64,000 nt of DNA from Bog-473 sp963701955. Lineage in GTDB: Bacteria; Actinomycetota; Acidimicrobiia; Acidimicrobiales; RAAP-2. A program made the position numbers and the translations under genes. A model generated the notes under the pieces. That model saw nothing but the letters and a program-made list of their open reading frames with translations, was not told the origin of the DNA and ran no database searches. Position 1 is the stretch's first letter, and the number at the start of each line of letters is the position of its first letter. Of the stretch, positions 8,999 through 17,732 are shown in pieces. The DNA is taken from NCBI GenBank assembly GCA_963701955.1, contig OY969694.1:2356001-2420000 (forward strand), read 5' to 3'.

Positions 8999-11900
8999 TC
9001 ACGGGACTTGGCAGTACTCCACGAACGAGCACAGCGTGGAGATCAGCCGCATCTCCTCGATGGAGCCTGCCCTGCTGTTCAGCAGCTCCTCGGTACAGAC
9101 CAGATAGGCGAGGCAGCGGGAGCGGCTGATGGCCACGTTCAGGCGGTTGCGTGAGAAGAGGAACTTCGGGCCGCGGGGCATGTACTCAGACGACGAAGTC
9201 GCCATGGTGAAGAACACGACCGCCGCCTCACGCCCCTGGAACTTGTCGACGGTGCCCACGGGGACTCCCCTGGTGCGGGAATTCTCATCGAGCGTCTCGC
9301 GCAACAGTGAGACCTGGTCGTTGTAGGGGGCTACCACCATGAAGTCTGGAGCCGTTAAGGGGTTGGTGATTCCGTGCTGGTCCACCCACGGCGTGCCGAG
9401 CAGCCTTCCGATCTCGCCCGCCACGAGCTGGGCCTCCTCGACCGACTCGGTGGATCTTCCATCGTGATCGGCCTGAAGCCACCGAAGCCCCATTCCGAAC
9501 TTGGTGCTTTGCTGGGCGCAGTCCGGGTGACTGTCGAGTCGGCCCTCGTAGATCTCCTGCGAAATGAACCGGCAGACATCGGGGTGCATCCGCCTGGTCT
9601 GAGTGAGGAAAACCCCTCTGTCCGGCGGGAGCGTTACGTCGTCGCCAAGCACGTGCTCGAGAACGCTCAACCCCCCACCTCCGGGGTGAACGGTCTGGGC
9701 GACTTGCGGGAGCTGGAGCGGGTCCCCCAGCAGGACGATGTTCTTCGCCGATGTCGAGGCAGCGAGCGCATCGGCCAGTGCCAGTTGGCCGGCCTCGTCG
9801 ACGATCAGCACGTCGACGGGGGCTCCCCTCATGTCCGGCCCGGCGAACAGCCACGTGGTGCCCGCGACCAGGTTGTATTCGCCCCCGGAGCAAGGCGGAT
9901 TTTTGGTTGCGTACTTGACACCAGAAAGACCCGGGGTTGGCGCCTCGGGTACCCGGCGAACCGCCTTGAGCTTGGGGAGGTCGCCCTTCTTCTCGAATAC
10001 CCGGAGGATCTCCTCGAGCAGATTGTCGATGGCGTGGTGGCTCATGGCAGTTATTCCCACCCGCCGGCCGGCGCAGATGATGCTGTGGACGATGTGAGCG
10101 CCCCAGTACGTCTTGCCGGTTCCCGGGGGCCCCTGGATCGACACGCAGCTCCGATCAAGGTGCTTGACCCACCCACGCATCCCGTTCAGGTCGTCCGAAA
10201 ACTCTCCTCCGGGTGGGCCACCGCCTGGAGTGAATGCCGGGTCGTCCCGGCGGAGCAGGCTCATCGACGCCGGGTTGGGCCTCTTCGAGCCCGAGGCGCC
10301 GATGACGCACGTGGCGAGCTCATCCAGGGCGGCGGGTTTGGGGTTCGGCGAAACCCAATCGTTGAAGGTGATGGCCCCCGGGTACACGCCGAGCTCCAGC
10401 GCCCGGTCGTTCCAAACGAGCAGCACCTCACCGTTCGTCTCGTCGATATCGGCGACGGTGGCGTACCCGGTCGGTCCGTCGGGAGACCCATAGAGGACGG
10501 GCGCGCCGTCGCGCCCGAAGTCGCCGGAGATCGCCTGCTTAGGCCATCGGAACCGGGCCCCGGAAAGTGTGAGCTGCTGCCCCTTTGCGCCGTACCGGGG
10601 CTCCATGCCTCGCAACTCGAGTCCTGCGATCACGTCGGGGTCGTCAAGCAGCTCCGCTGTGTCGAGGCTCGTCTTCGCGAGCAGCGGCGCCTTGTGAGCG
10701 CTGAATTCGCGCACCCAGTAGCCCAGCAGATCCCCCAAGAGGTGCTCGGGAGTACTTGGCCCGTAGGCATGCAGAGCGGCGACCCGTTGGTCCAGGTCGG
10801 GATACCCCTCCTCAGGATCGAGAACGGCGGCCCGCCATGGCAGATCCTCCGGCCGATGCGCGACGAGCCAGTCACGCAAGGCGCGGGTCGCTCGGACATC
10901 GTCCTCGTTATAGGCAGCGATCCGATCCAGGCTGGCCTGGTCGTGTTCCACCATGAACTTCTCGTATTCGAGGACGGCACCGGAGCCCTTCTCAATCTCA
11001 TGGCTCCGTTGGTACTCGGTGAGACGTTCGATCTGCTTCAGGCCGTACGACTCAGTTCCGACCTGAACGGCGTTACGCACGACGGTTAGAAGGTCGATGA
11101 AAAGACCGGTTTCAATAAGTCTGGTCAGTGCTGCTTCTTCGACGCCGTGGTCAGCCGCGAGTCGCTGCAGCGCCGATCGTTCGGTGTGGTTGTAGTGGTA
11201 GACGTGCATGTTCGGGTAGGTCGCCCGACGGTCCACTAACCATTCGATGAGGGTCCGCGTCGCCGAGGCCTCGCCGGCCTCGTCGTGCGCCCAGAACGCC
11301 TGATAGGTCCAGTCGCCGCCATTCCGGGCAACGAGCCCCAAGAGAAAGAACAGACCGGCGTCGGCCCGCCAGAAGGGGTCGCCTTCAAAATCCAGAAAGA
11401 CATCCCCGTCGTCGGGCTCGGGCAGGAGCTCGAATCCCGGGACCTGGGTCGGGTCGTCGCTGGGCTTGATGATCTTGAACGGAGGAGCCAAATCGGGGCT
11501 AATTCGTGCTTGGGCCTGTAGGGACGCCTGTTCGACGAGCCGCTCCATTCGAACTTGCCGTATGGACTCGATTTCTTGGTCACAGACGGCCAGATCCGCC
11601 AGCGTCTCAATTCCTGCTGCCTCCAAACCGTCTCGGTCCGGAGTTCGGATCCCGGCAACGTAGACGAGCGAATCCCCCCCCCTCCACACCGCTTCGCAAA
11701 CCTCGGCGAACTCGCAGAAATCGCAGTGAGGACAGGGCTCCGGGGCGGTCGGGGTCTCGTCGGGGCCCTCGGTCAGCAGTGCTCTCAATTGACCGCGCAA
11801 TCTCCTCCAGTACGGGCGGAACTGCGACGCCTGCAGGGTTTCCGTGCCGCCAGATCCGAGCCAGAGATGCAGATGCCTGGGAGGCAGCCCGGTCAACGCT

Positions 11901-12370
11901 TCGAGCGCGTCGGCATAGAAGCAGAGTTGAAGTACGTGTCCCGGCTTAGCCTCGACCCGTGCGAGCTTTGCGTCTACCGGTTCGTACAGACAAAAGCCTT
12001 CACCCGGTTCATCGACACGGACGAGGAAGTCGGCGATGCCCCGCACGCCATCGTGGACAAAGGGCATCTGATAGATGACGTCGTAGCCCAGCGAGAGAGG
12101 GTCGCCAATTCGTTCCACCCACGCGGCAAAGCTCTCACCCGGACCTCTCGTGGGGACCTCGAAGATCGTGAGATCGGATTGTCGATATTGGGACAGGCAG
12201 TCGTCCTCGTGCTGGAGACCCTTGTCGACGAGGAGTTGAGCCAACGAGCCGAAGGGTGTGGACTTCACCGTCAGCAACCCATCGTCCACTTGGGTCCGCA
12301 GTGTCAGGTAGTGGGCGCAATCGAGCCAAGCGGTGATCTTGGATGGCGTCAGCAGTCGTTCCTTGGCCAT
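8999..12370 (-). CDS. TM0106-type RecB-like nuclease / RNase H-like / SF1 helicase fusion
   Basis: A 1123-residue multidomain protein. The N-terminal ~300 residues are RecB-like, with cysteines placed for a Fe-S cluster (Cys near residue 18 and the group CPHCDFCEFAEVC). The middle (about 320-520) has a DEDD-type exonuclease look: VFLDFEGDPFW, VYHYNHTE, LFIDLLTVVRN and AYNEDDVRATRAL. The C-terminal ~450 residues are a Dna2/Upf1-like SF1 helicase: Walker A GPPGTGKT, DVLIVDEAGQ, GDPLQLPQV, RRMHPDVC, VDKFQGREAAVV and NVAISRSR. ATG 12370 (MAKERLLTPSKI) is favoured over GTG 12466 because homology-like sequence begins there. Likely acts on DNA or RNA ends; island context suggests defence or mobile-element work, which is inference. 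Confidence 0.85.
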   Translation of the reverse strand: MAKERLLTPSKITAWLDCAHYLTLRTQVDDGLLTVKSTPFGSLAQLLVDKGLQHEDDCLSQYRQSDLTIFEVPTRGPGESFAAWVERIGDPLSLGYDVIYQMPFVHDGVRGIADFLVRVDEPGEGFCLYEPVDAKLARVEAKPGHVLQLCFYADALEALTGLPPRHLHLWLGSGGTETLQASQFRPYWRRLRGQLRALLTEGPDETPTAPEPCPHCDFCEFAEVCEAVWRGGDSLVYVAGIRTPDRDGLEAAGIETLADLAVCDQEIESIRQVRMERLVEQASLQAQARISPDLAPPFKIIKPSDDPTQVPGFELLPEPDDGDVFLDFEGDPFWRADAGLFFLLGLVARNGGDWTYQAFWAHDEAGEASATRTLIEWLVDRRATYPNMHVYHYNHTERSALQRLAADHGVEEAALTRLIETGLFIDLLTVVRNAVQVGTESYGLKQIERLTEYQRSHEIEKGSGAVLEYEKFMVEHDQASLDRIAAYNEDDVRATRALRDWLVAHRPEDLPWRAAVLDPEEGYPDLDQRVAALHAYGPSTPEHLLGDLLGYWVREFSAHKAPLLAKTSLDTAELLDDPDVIAGLELRGMEPRYGAKGQQLTLSGARFRWPKQAISGDFGRDGAPVLYGSPDGPTGYATVADIDETNGEVLLVWNDRALELGVYPGAITFNDWVSPNPKPAALDELATCVIGASGSKRPNPASMSLLRRDDPAFTPGGGPPGGEFSDDLNGMRGWVKHLDRSCVSIQGPPGTGKTYWGAHIVHSIICAGRRVGITAMSHHAIDNLLEEILRVFEKKGDLPKLKAVRRVPEAPTPGLSGVKYATKNPPCSGGEYNLVAGTTWLFAGPDMRGAPVDVLIVDEAGQLALADALAASTSAKNIVLLGDPLQLPQVAQTVHPGGGGLSVLEHVLGDDVTLPPDRGVFLTQTRRMHPDVCRFISQEIYEGRLDSHPDCAQQSTKFGMGLRWLQADHDGRSTESVEEAQLVAGEIGRLLGTPWVDQHGITNPLTAPDFMVVAPYNDQVSLLRETLDENSRTRGVPVGTVDKFQGREAAVVFFTMATSSSEYMPRGPKFLFSRNRLNVAISRSRCLAYLVCTEELLNSRAGSIEEMRLISTLCSFVEYCQVP

Positions 12371-12686
12371 CCGGGCCCAATCCACCTTCCTCGACTGTGG
12401 CCTTGCGCCAGATGTCAGCACAGGGTGCCATATGCGTGGTCGCGGCGTCGCCACACTGAGCTGCACCCCACAGTAGCGATTAGGTGCTCGTTGCGCTCAA
12501 GGACGGCAACTCCGCGGCACCATGGCGTTGGGTCAGCTCCGATAGTCCCGTCGCATTGCTCGAAGGATGGAAGCCTCAAAGGATGGAAGTGTTGTCGGTT
12601 AGGCCGGCGCGACCCAACTGGGATCGACACGGGAGGTCTTGCGGTACCGAACAACTCTCCTGTGCGGGTCCTGACAAGATGCTGCC
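12371..12686. other. Divergent intergenic region with direct repeat
   Basis: This region separates the leftward helicase-nuclease gene from the rightward phosphatase gene and should hold both promoters. AAGGATGGAAG occurs twice in direct orientation (12563-12573 and 12579-12589), spaced 16 bases start to start, close to one and a half helical turns, so it may bind a regulator. No gene is seen. Confidence 0.35.
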
Positions 12687-13643
12687 GTGGACCCGATCGA
12701 CTTCATTGGCGATGTGCACGGTTGCGCCGAGAAACTCTTGGGACTTCTGCGAACCCTGGGCTACGGCGATGACAATGGCACATTCACGCACCCGGACAGG
12801 TCCGCCGTCTTCGTCGGTGACCTGATCGACCGCGGGCCTCAGCAGGTCGAGCTGCTGTCTATCGTCCGATCGATGGTGGAGGCGGGTTCCGCTCAGGTCC
12901 TCATGGGCAATCACGAGTTCAATGCCGTCTCATACGTCACCCCCGACCCTCGAGAGTCCAGCGCGTTCATGCGGCCACGTACCGGGGCAAGGGGAGCGAA
13001 GAACAGGCATCAGCATGAGGACTTTCTCGTTCAGATCGGCGAGAATTCAGCTCTCCACCGGGAAACCATCGCGTGGTTCAAGACCCTCCCTCTGTACCTC
13101 GACCTGGCCGAGGTCCGCGTCGTCCATGCCTGCTGGCATGACCCCTCAATCGGCGCGCTGAGTGGCCTTTCTGAGCCGGGCCGACCACTGCCCGACGAGT
13201 TCTTCGTCCGCGCAAACACGCAGGAGGATCCCCTCTATAGGGCCGTTGAGACCGTGTTGAAGGGGCCAGAGGTCGCTCTCGGCACCGACGGGCCATACCT
13301 CGATAAGGATGGGCACGAACGATCCGACGCCCAAATTCGTTGGTGGGACACGTCTGCAACCACGCTCCGGGAGCTGGCCGAGATTCCCCCCGGATCGTTG
13401 ATGCCAGGTGGCTCTCCCTTCCCGCCGTTGCCGGACCGGCGAGAAGACTCGGCAACACGCTTCCGGGATTCCGGGGACGTCCCTGTCCTCTTCGGCCACT
13501 ATTGGTTCGCCGGCACACCGCGAGTCGCCGGCCCACGCACGGCGTGCTTGGACTACAGCGCCGTTCGAGGGGGTCCGCTGATTGCGTATCGCTGGGAAGG
13601 CGAAACCGAGTTGATCGATCAGCATCTGGTGGGGTTCGGCTAG
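12687..13643 (+). CDS. Calcineurin-like metallophosphoesterase (PrpE/ApaH-like)
   Basis: A 318-residue PPP-type phosphoesterase with every metal-binding block: DFIGDVHG (residues 5-12), FVGDLIDRGP, MGNHEFNA, VVHACWH and VLFGHYWFAG. These coordinate a di-metal centre that hydrolyses phosphoesters or dinucleoside tetraphosphates; the arrangement is closest to PrpE/ApaH-like enzymes, but an insert of about 80 residues after VHACWH is longer than in ApaH, so the substrate is open. It starts the rightward gene run of the island (phosphatase, ARPP-1-like, RNase J-like). GTG 12687 is the first start with full motif coverage; the ribosome binding site is weak. Confidence 0.85.
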   Translation: MDPIDFIGDVHGCAEKLLGLLRTLGYGDDNGTFTHPDRSAVFVGDLIDRGPQQVELLSIVRSMVEAGSAQVLMGNHEFNAVSYVTPDPRESSAFMRPRTGARGAKNRHQHEDFLVQIGENSALHRETIAWFKTLPLYLDLAEVRVVHACWHDPSIGALSGLSEPGRPLPDEFFVRANTQEDPLYRAVETVLKGPEVALGTDGPYLDKDGHERSDAQIRWWDTSATTLRELAEIPPGSLMPGGSPFPPLPDRREDSATRFRDSGDVPVLFGHYWFAGTPRVAGPRTACLDYSAVRGGPLIAYRWEGETELIDQHLVGFG

Positions 13644-13753
13644 GCGCAAAGCCGCCTCAGTGGATCGAACCGATCCGTCCCGGCCGCCGGCCCGAGAGGC
13701 GTCCCGATGCGTGGGAACTTCCTTGCGCCGCAGTTCATTGCACAGATTTCAAG

Positions 13754-13767
13754 TTACACGCGTGTAA
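13754..13767. promoter_or_regulatory. Perfect 14-bp palindrome upstream of the ARPP-1-like gene
   Basis: TTACACG directly followed by CGTGTAA forms an exact inverted repeat, 53 bases before ATG 13821. Its place in the only sizeable gap of the rightward run suggests an operator for the ARPP-1-like/RNase J-like pair. No regulator gene is visible in the island. Confidence 0.5.
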
Positions 13768-13820
13768 TCGTCACACCCCTACTGCATCCTGGTTCCGACA
13801 GACGAGGGAAGGAACCGGAT

Positions 13821-14732
13821 ATGAAGCTGTTGGATTTCGAAGTCGAGGTTGGGGAGTGCACCCAGATCGGGGGGCTTACCGTCTTTCCCCTCATCGGCGG
13901 GCAGTTCCGAGCCCCCGCATTCCTCACCGGCCCCGAGGCGTTCGAGGCTGGCGTCCTCGAAGTGAACGAACTCGATCCCCCCGAGGTGCCCAAGCTGGCG
14001 GTCACGAACCTCTCCGACGTCCCTGCGCTACTCGTCGAGGGCGAGATGCTGGTTGGCGGGGACCAGAACCGCACGATGAACGTGACCGTCCTCTGCCCTC
14101 CGCACAGACGGACGGTGGTGCCGGTCTCCTGCGTCGAGGCCGGCCGCTGGGGGGCACGCCGCACCATGTCTGGGAAGAGGAAGCACGCCCCGGGCTCGCT
14201 GCGTGCCACCAAGACGGCCTACTTGGAGCCGAGGTCCAACGACGTGGGAGCACGTCGCTCGAACCAGGGTCAAGTGTGGGAAGAGGTGAACCGCCAGTCC
14301 CTCGCGCACGACGTCTACTCCAGCACTGCCGCTCTCGACGACGTCCAAGAGGAGGTCGAAGAGCGGATCTCAGAGCAGCTCGAGGGCATCGAACCGCAGC
14401 CCAACCAGGTCGGCGTGGTCTGCACCGTCGGGGACGAAGTGGTGGGGTTGGACGTGTTCGACCGCCCGTCGGCGCTCAGCCAGTACCTGCGAGCGATCGT
14501 GGCCGGACACGCGCTCGACGATGCGACCGAGTCCGGTGACGGGGATCCGATGGTCGCAATCAAACGGTTCTTGGCCCAGGTCGAGGCCAGCCACTGTGAC
14601 ACCGGAGAGGGCGTCGGGTTGGGACACGAGGTGCTCCTGCGCGGTGAGGTGGCCGGCGTGGGCCTGTCGTACGGAGATCACCTCGTCCACCTGGCGGCGT
14701 TCCCGACCCCTGTCCATGCGGGTGGTGCGTGA
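13821..14732 (+). CDS. ARPP-1 family (DUF6569-like) domain protein
   Basis: A 303-residue protein similar to the ARPP-1/DUF6569 family, recognised by the order VPKLAVTNLSDVPALLVEGE, LVGGDQNRT, VPVSCVEAGRWG and a central SNQGQVWEEVNR block. The family has been reported in conserved contexts with ADP-ribosyl-glycohydrolase- and phosphatase-type genes and is thought to belong to biological conflict systems; its activity is unknown to me. ATG 13821 is chosen for AGGGAAGGA (13805-13813) upstream. Its stop overlaps the next gene's GTG start by 4 bases (GTGA), so it and the RNase J-like protein are probably made in fixed proportion. Confidence 0.7.
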   Translation: MKLLDFEVEVGECTQIGGLTVFPLIGGQFRAPAFLTGPEAFEAGVLEVNELDPPEVPKLAVTNLSDVPALLVEGEMLVGGDQNRTMNVTVLCPPHRRTVVPVSCVEAGRWGARRTMSGKRKHAPGSLRATKTAYLEPRSNDVGARRSNQGQVWEEVNRQSLAHDVYSSTAALDDVQEEVEERISEQLEGIEPQPNQVGVVCTVGDEVVGLDVFDRPSALSQYLRAIVAGHALDDATESGDGDPMVAIKRFLAQVEASHCDTGEGVGLGHEVLLRGEVAGVGLSYGDHLVHLAAFPTPVHAGGA

Positions 14733-15981
14733 AGGTCAAGATCCACCGCGGTGCACACGAGATCGGCGGGAGTTGCGTCGAGGTCGAAGCAAATGGGTCA
14801 CGCCTGGTCCTCGACGTCGGACGACCGCTCGACGCCGAGAGGGACCAAGTCATCAACCTGCCTCAAGTACCAGGCTTCGAGTCGCACGACCCCTCCTTGC
14901 TGGGTGTCGTCATTACCCACGCACACCAGGACCATTGGGGCCTCGCAGGTCAGATACCCATCGGCACTCCTCTTTACATGGGTGAGGCGACCCACCGGAT
15001 TCTCGCCGAGGCGGCCTTCTGGACGGCCGGCCTCACGGTCGAACCAGCTGGATTCCTTGCGCACCGAGTACCGATCGAGTTGGGCCCGTTCCGGATTACA
15101 CCGTTTCTCAATGACCACAGTGCTTTCGATGCTTATTCCCTTCTGGTCGAGGCGGATGGGCGGCGCCTGTTCTACACGGGCGACATCTCCGGCCATGGGC
15201 GGAAGCATGGAATCTTCTACGAACTGATCCGTAAGCCGCCCGAGGCAATCGACGTGTTGCTGATGGAAGGCACGAACATCCGACCAGATGGAGAAGAGGT
15301 CCGAGAGCAGCCGAGTGAAACCGACATCGAAGCGGCGTGTGCCGAGATGTTTCGTTCAACAACGGGCCTCGCCCTCGTCACGTGGTCAGCGCAAAACATC
15401 GACCGGCTTGTGACCATCTACCGTGCTGCGTTGCGTTCCGGCCGGACGTTGGTCATCGACCTCTACACCGCAAGCATCGCCGCGGCCACAGGTAACCCCA
15501 ACATTCCTCACCCGGGCGACGAGTGGCCACAGGTGCGTGTCTATGTGCCCCGCTGGGCAGCGTGTGAAGGTGAAAGACGCGGGTGAGTTTCATCGGGTCG
15601 AGGAGATCAAGCCGTATCGGCTCTACGAAAGGCAATTGGCTGCCAATCGGCCGTCCTACGTCAGCCAGTTCGGTCTCTCTGTTCGCGCAGCTATTTGAGC
15701 GGGAAGGCCTTCTGGCCGATGCCAAGGCCATCTGGTCGCTGTGGCCCGGCTATCTCGCCGAGAACTCTGGTAAGCGTCTCGGCGCCTTCTACGAGCGGCT
15801 CGGTATTCCGTGGTCGATTCAGCACAGCTCTGGCCATGCCTCCATACACGAGCTCGAGCGCCTTGCGGAGGCGCTGGCACCGGGTCGCATCGTCCCCATT
15901 CACTCCTTTGGAAGTCATCGCTTCGCCGACTACTTCTCGGGCGTCACTCCCGAAGAGGACGGGGCATGGTGGGAGGTGTAG
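14729..15981 (+). CDS. RNase J-like metallo-beta-lactamase-fold hydrolase (two apparent frameshifts)
   Basis: The start MKVKIHRGAHEIGGSCVEV and the zinc motif THAHQDH (His64 onward) with YTGDISGHGRK identify a beta-CASP/RNase J-like hydrolase, so RNA or nucleotide cleavage is likely. The frame breaks near 15550 (CCCC run; reading resumes with GQRVKVKDAGEFHRVEEIKP) and again near 15670 (reading resumes with AQLFEREGLLADAKAIWSLW). Removing one base at each place gives about 416 residues ending HSSGHAS...IVPIHSFGSHRF...WWEV, the normal family end. Either the gene is broken or, as with other frame breaks in this window, these are sequence errors. It is coupled to the ARPP-1-like gene by a 4-base overlap. 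Confidence 0.75.
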
Positions 15982-16053
15982 AACGAGTCGACGACGACCT
16001 CAGAAGCAGGCCACGTAGCGACAACCGATTCCGCGAAATGTGAGGGCTCCACG

Positions 16054-17301
16054 GTGAACAAAGAAGAAATCCGGCAGTACATGGGTCCCGACGCCATCGA
16101 TTCCGTGGACACGGTGCGTGGACTGAGCAGCAAGCTTCTTCGCGACTTTGTCCAGAACGTGCCTCGGATAGGCATCGGCAGCGAGTCGAATGTTGACGAC
16201 CACATCCATGCCCTTCTTGACCTGTTGGCTTGGCATCACTATCTCGTGACTCACGGAGATAAGCCTGAACACCGGGTGCAACTGGTTATCGGACGTGGGC
16301 CGCATACGGGTGCGGCACTGCCCGCCGTTCGCACCCTCCGGTGGACACATGCCGGCTCGCCGGAGATCGAAGTCCTTGTGGAGTCGGAAATCAACTCAGG
16401 TCAGTTCGAGACAGATACAGGAGAGGCGCCGACGTTCAACGGCGCTCGGCCGACCGAGTACGCGGGGTACCTCGATGGGTGGTACTCGATCACGCCGACC
16501 GGGATCGCCTCCGAGATCCTTGACCGATCCCCCGACGCCCGGCGGCTTCGGCTCTACCCGCAGCTGTCCACCCCGCCCGTCGCAGAAAAGTGGTCGCTTC
16601 GGCTCGACGGCCTCCAGATCGGCGAGCTCGGTCCGTCAGGGGGCTATCTGCGTGTCGGGGGAGGGGAACTGTCCTCTCAGGTAGCCGTCCAAACGTGGCA
16701 CCAGATCAATGGCGGCGGCGAAGCGCTGTCGGTAACCGAGTCAACCCTTGATGTGGCGATAGGTCGGATCAGCGAGCTGGTCCGTGGACTCGAAAGGGTC
16801 GATGGTGGGCTTCTCGACCACGGTGTTCCGGAACACGCCCTGGAGTCGGCCGTCGTCCGCGGTGAGATCCAGGTGACGATCGGAGCTCGAGAGCTCTGCA
16901 CGCTTGGGGACGAACAGGCCAAAGTTGCCTACGGGAGCCAGATTCCGACCCTCTGGGCTCCGGACGGTCGCCCGTGGTACCTGGACGCCCTTCTCCGTGA
17001 TTGTGCGGTGCCTTGGGCGATCGAGATGAAGGTCAAGGCGGGCGGCGGCTACGGGGCGTATCTCCGGCATGCCATCGGCCAAGCGGTGTTGTACCGACAT
17101 TTCCTTCGTACGGCAACGCCGTACCAGGCGTGGTTCGATGCTCTCGGTCTTGACCGTCAGGCTGTTCGTGCAGCAGTCCTCTACCCGCAGCCAACGCCGG
17201 AAGTTCAACGGAAGATCGCTTCCCGCATCGGCAACCTTCTGCTGACAGCAGCGGCGTTCGATGTTCAAGTCGTCACGGTTGATGCCGGGTGGCTGCAGTG
17301 A
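16054..17301 (+). CDS. Uncharacterised protein with C-terminal PD-(D/E)XK-like nuclease signature
   Basis: A 415-residue protein without a family name I know. The first ~290 residues are mixed alpha/beta and hold no motif I can assign. Near the C-terminus a spacing typical of RecB/Cas4-type nucleases is visible: Asp311 (WYLDALL), Glu324-x-Lys326 (WAIEMKVK) and Gln343-x3-Tyr347 (IGQAVLYRHF). GTG 16054 follows a GAGGG ribosome binding site. It lies 72 bases after the RNase J-like gene in the same direction, so it can belong to the same transcript. A nuclease role is inference from these few residues. Confidence 0.55.
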   Translation: MNKEEIRQYMGPDAIDSVDTVRGLSSKLLRDFVQNVPRIGIGSESNVDDHIHALLDLLAWHHYLVTHGDKPEHRVQLVIGRGPHTGAALPAVRTLRWTHAGSPEIEVLVESEINSGQFETDTGEAPTFNGARPTEYAGYLDGWYSITPTGIASEILDRSPDARRLRLYPQLSTPPVAEKWSLRLDGLQIGELGPSGGYLRVGGGELSSQVAVQTWHQINGGGEALSVTESTLDVAIGRISELVRGLERVDGGLLDHGVPEHALESAVVRGEIQVTIGARELCTLGDEQAKVAYGSQIPTLWAPDGRPWYLDALLRDCAVPWAIEMKVKAGGGYGAYLRHAIGQAVLYRHFLRTATPYQAWFDALGLDRQAVRAAVLYPQPTPEVQRKIASRIGNLLLTAAAFDVQVVTVDAGWLQ

Positions 17302-17367
17302 GACGGCAATGCCGAAGAGGCCGGGTTTGCAGACTTCCAAGCCGCATTTGACTGCTGTGTCTTGCGT

Positions 17368-17628
17368 TCAACTCCGGTAACGACATATGAGCGCCTGCGC
17401 CGTAGGTTCGTCGATTGCGTCCCCACCATCTCCGTCGTAGTACACCCGGAACACGCTTGGCACCGGTACCCAGTCCGTGTCGCCAGGAGCGAATCTGGAG
17501 CAAGTCAGTGTGGGTCGGCCGGCGCCGTCAGTAGCGAATGCGACCCTTCCCACGGCTACGGGGTGCTTGGCATTAGGCATCGCGTAGTACAGGGTCTCAG
17601 TCGGCCACCCCCGACTTGGTTGGGTCAT
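17368..17628 (-). CDS. Small hypothetical protein
   Basis: An 86-residue frame starting at ATG 17628 after GGGAGAG with a 5-base gap. It has YYAMPNAKHPVAVGRVAFAT and FRVYYDGDGGDAIDEPTAQA segments, no membrane span and no family I recognise. It points toward the RNase-like gene run and away from the tRNA. A longer upstream extension in the same frame exists, but the ribosome binding site supports this start. Confidence 0.4.
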   Translation of the reverse strand: MTQPSRGWPTETLYYAMPNAKHPVAVGRVAFATDGAGRPTLTCSRFAPGDTDWVPVPSVFRVYYDGDGGDAIDEPTAQALICRYRS

Positions 17629-17732
17629 GAGATCTCTCCCGAAGCTCCCGACATAACCTTGCACTCGATAATGCCGCGGCGGCTCATTCGTCAGAAGCGA
17701 CCGAACCGAGTCTCTCCCTCTCGTTGGACGTT

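Noticed and set aside
9374..12772. Two long plus-strand frames opposite the helicase-nuclease gene
   Set aside because: They oppose a gene with complete helicase motifs and show low-complexity Arg/Gly composition.
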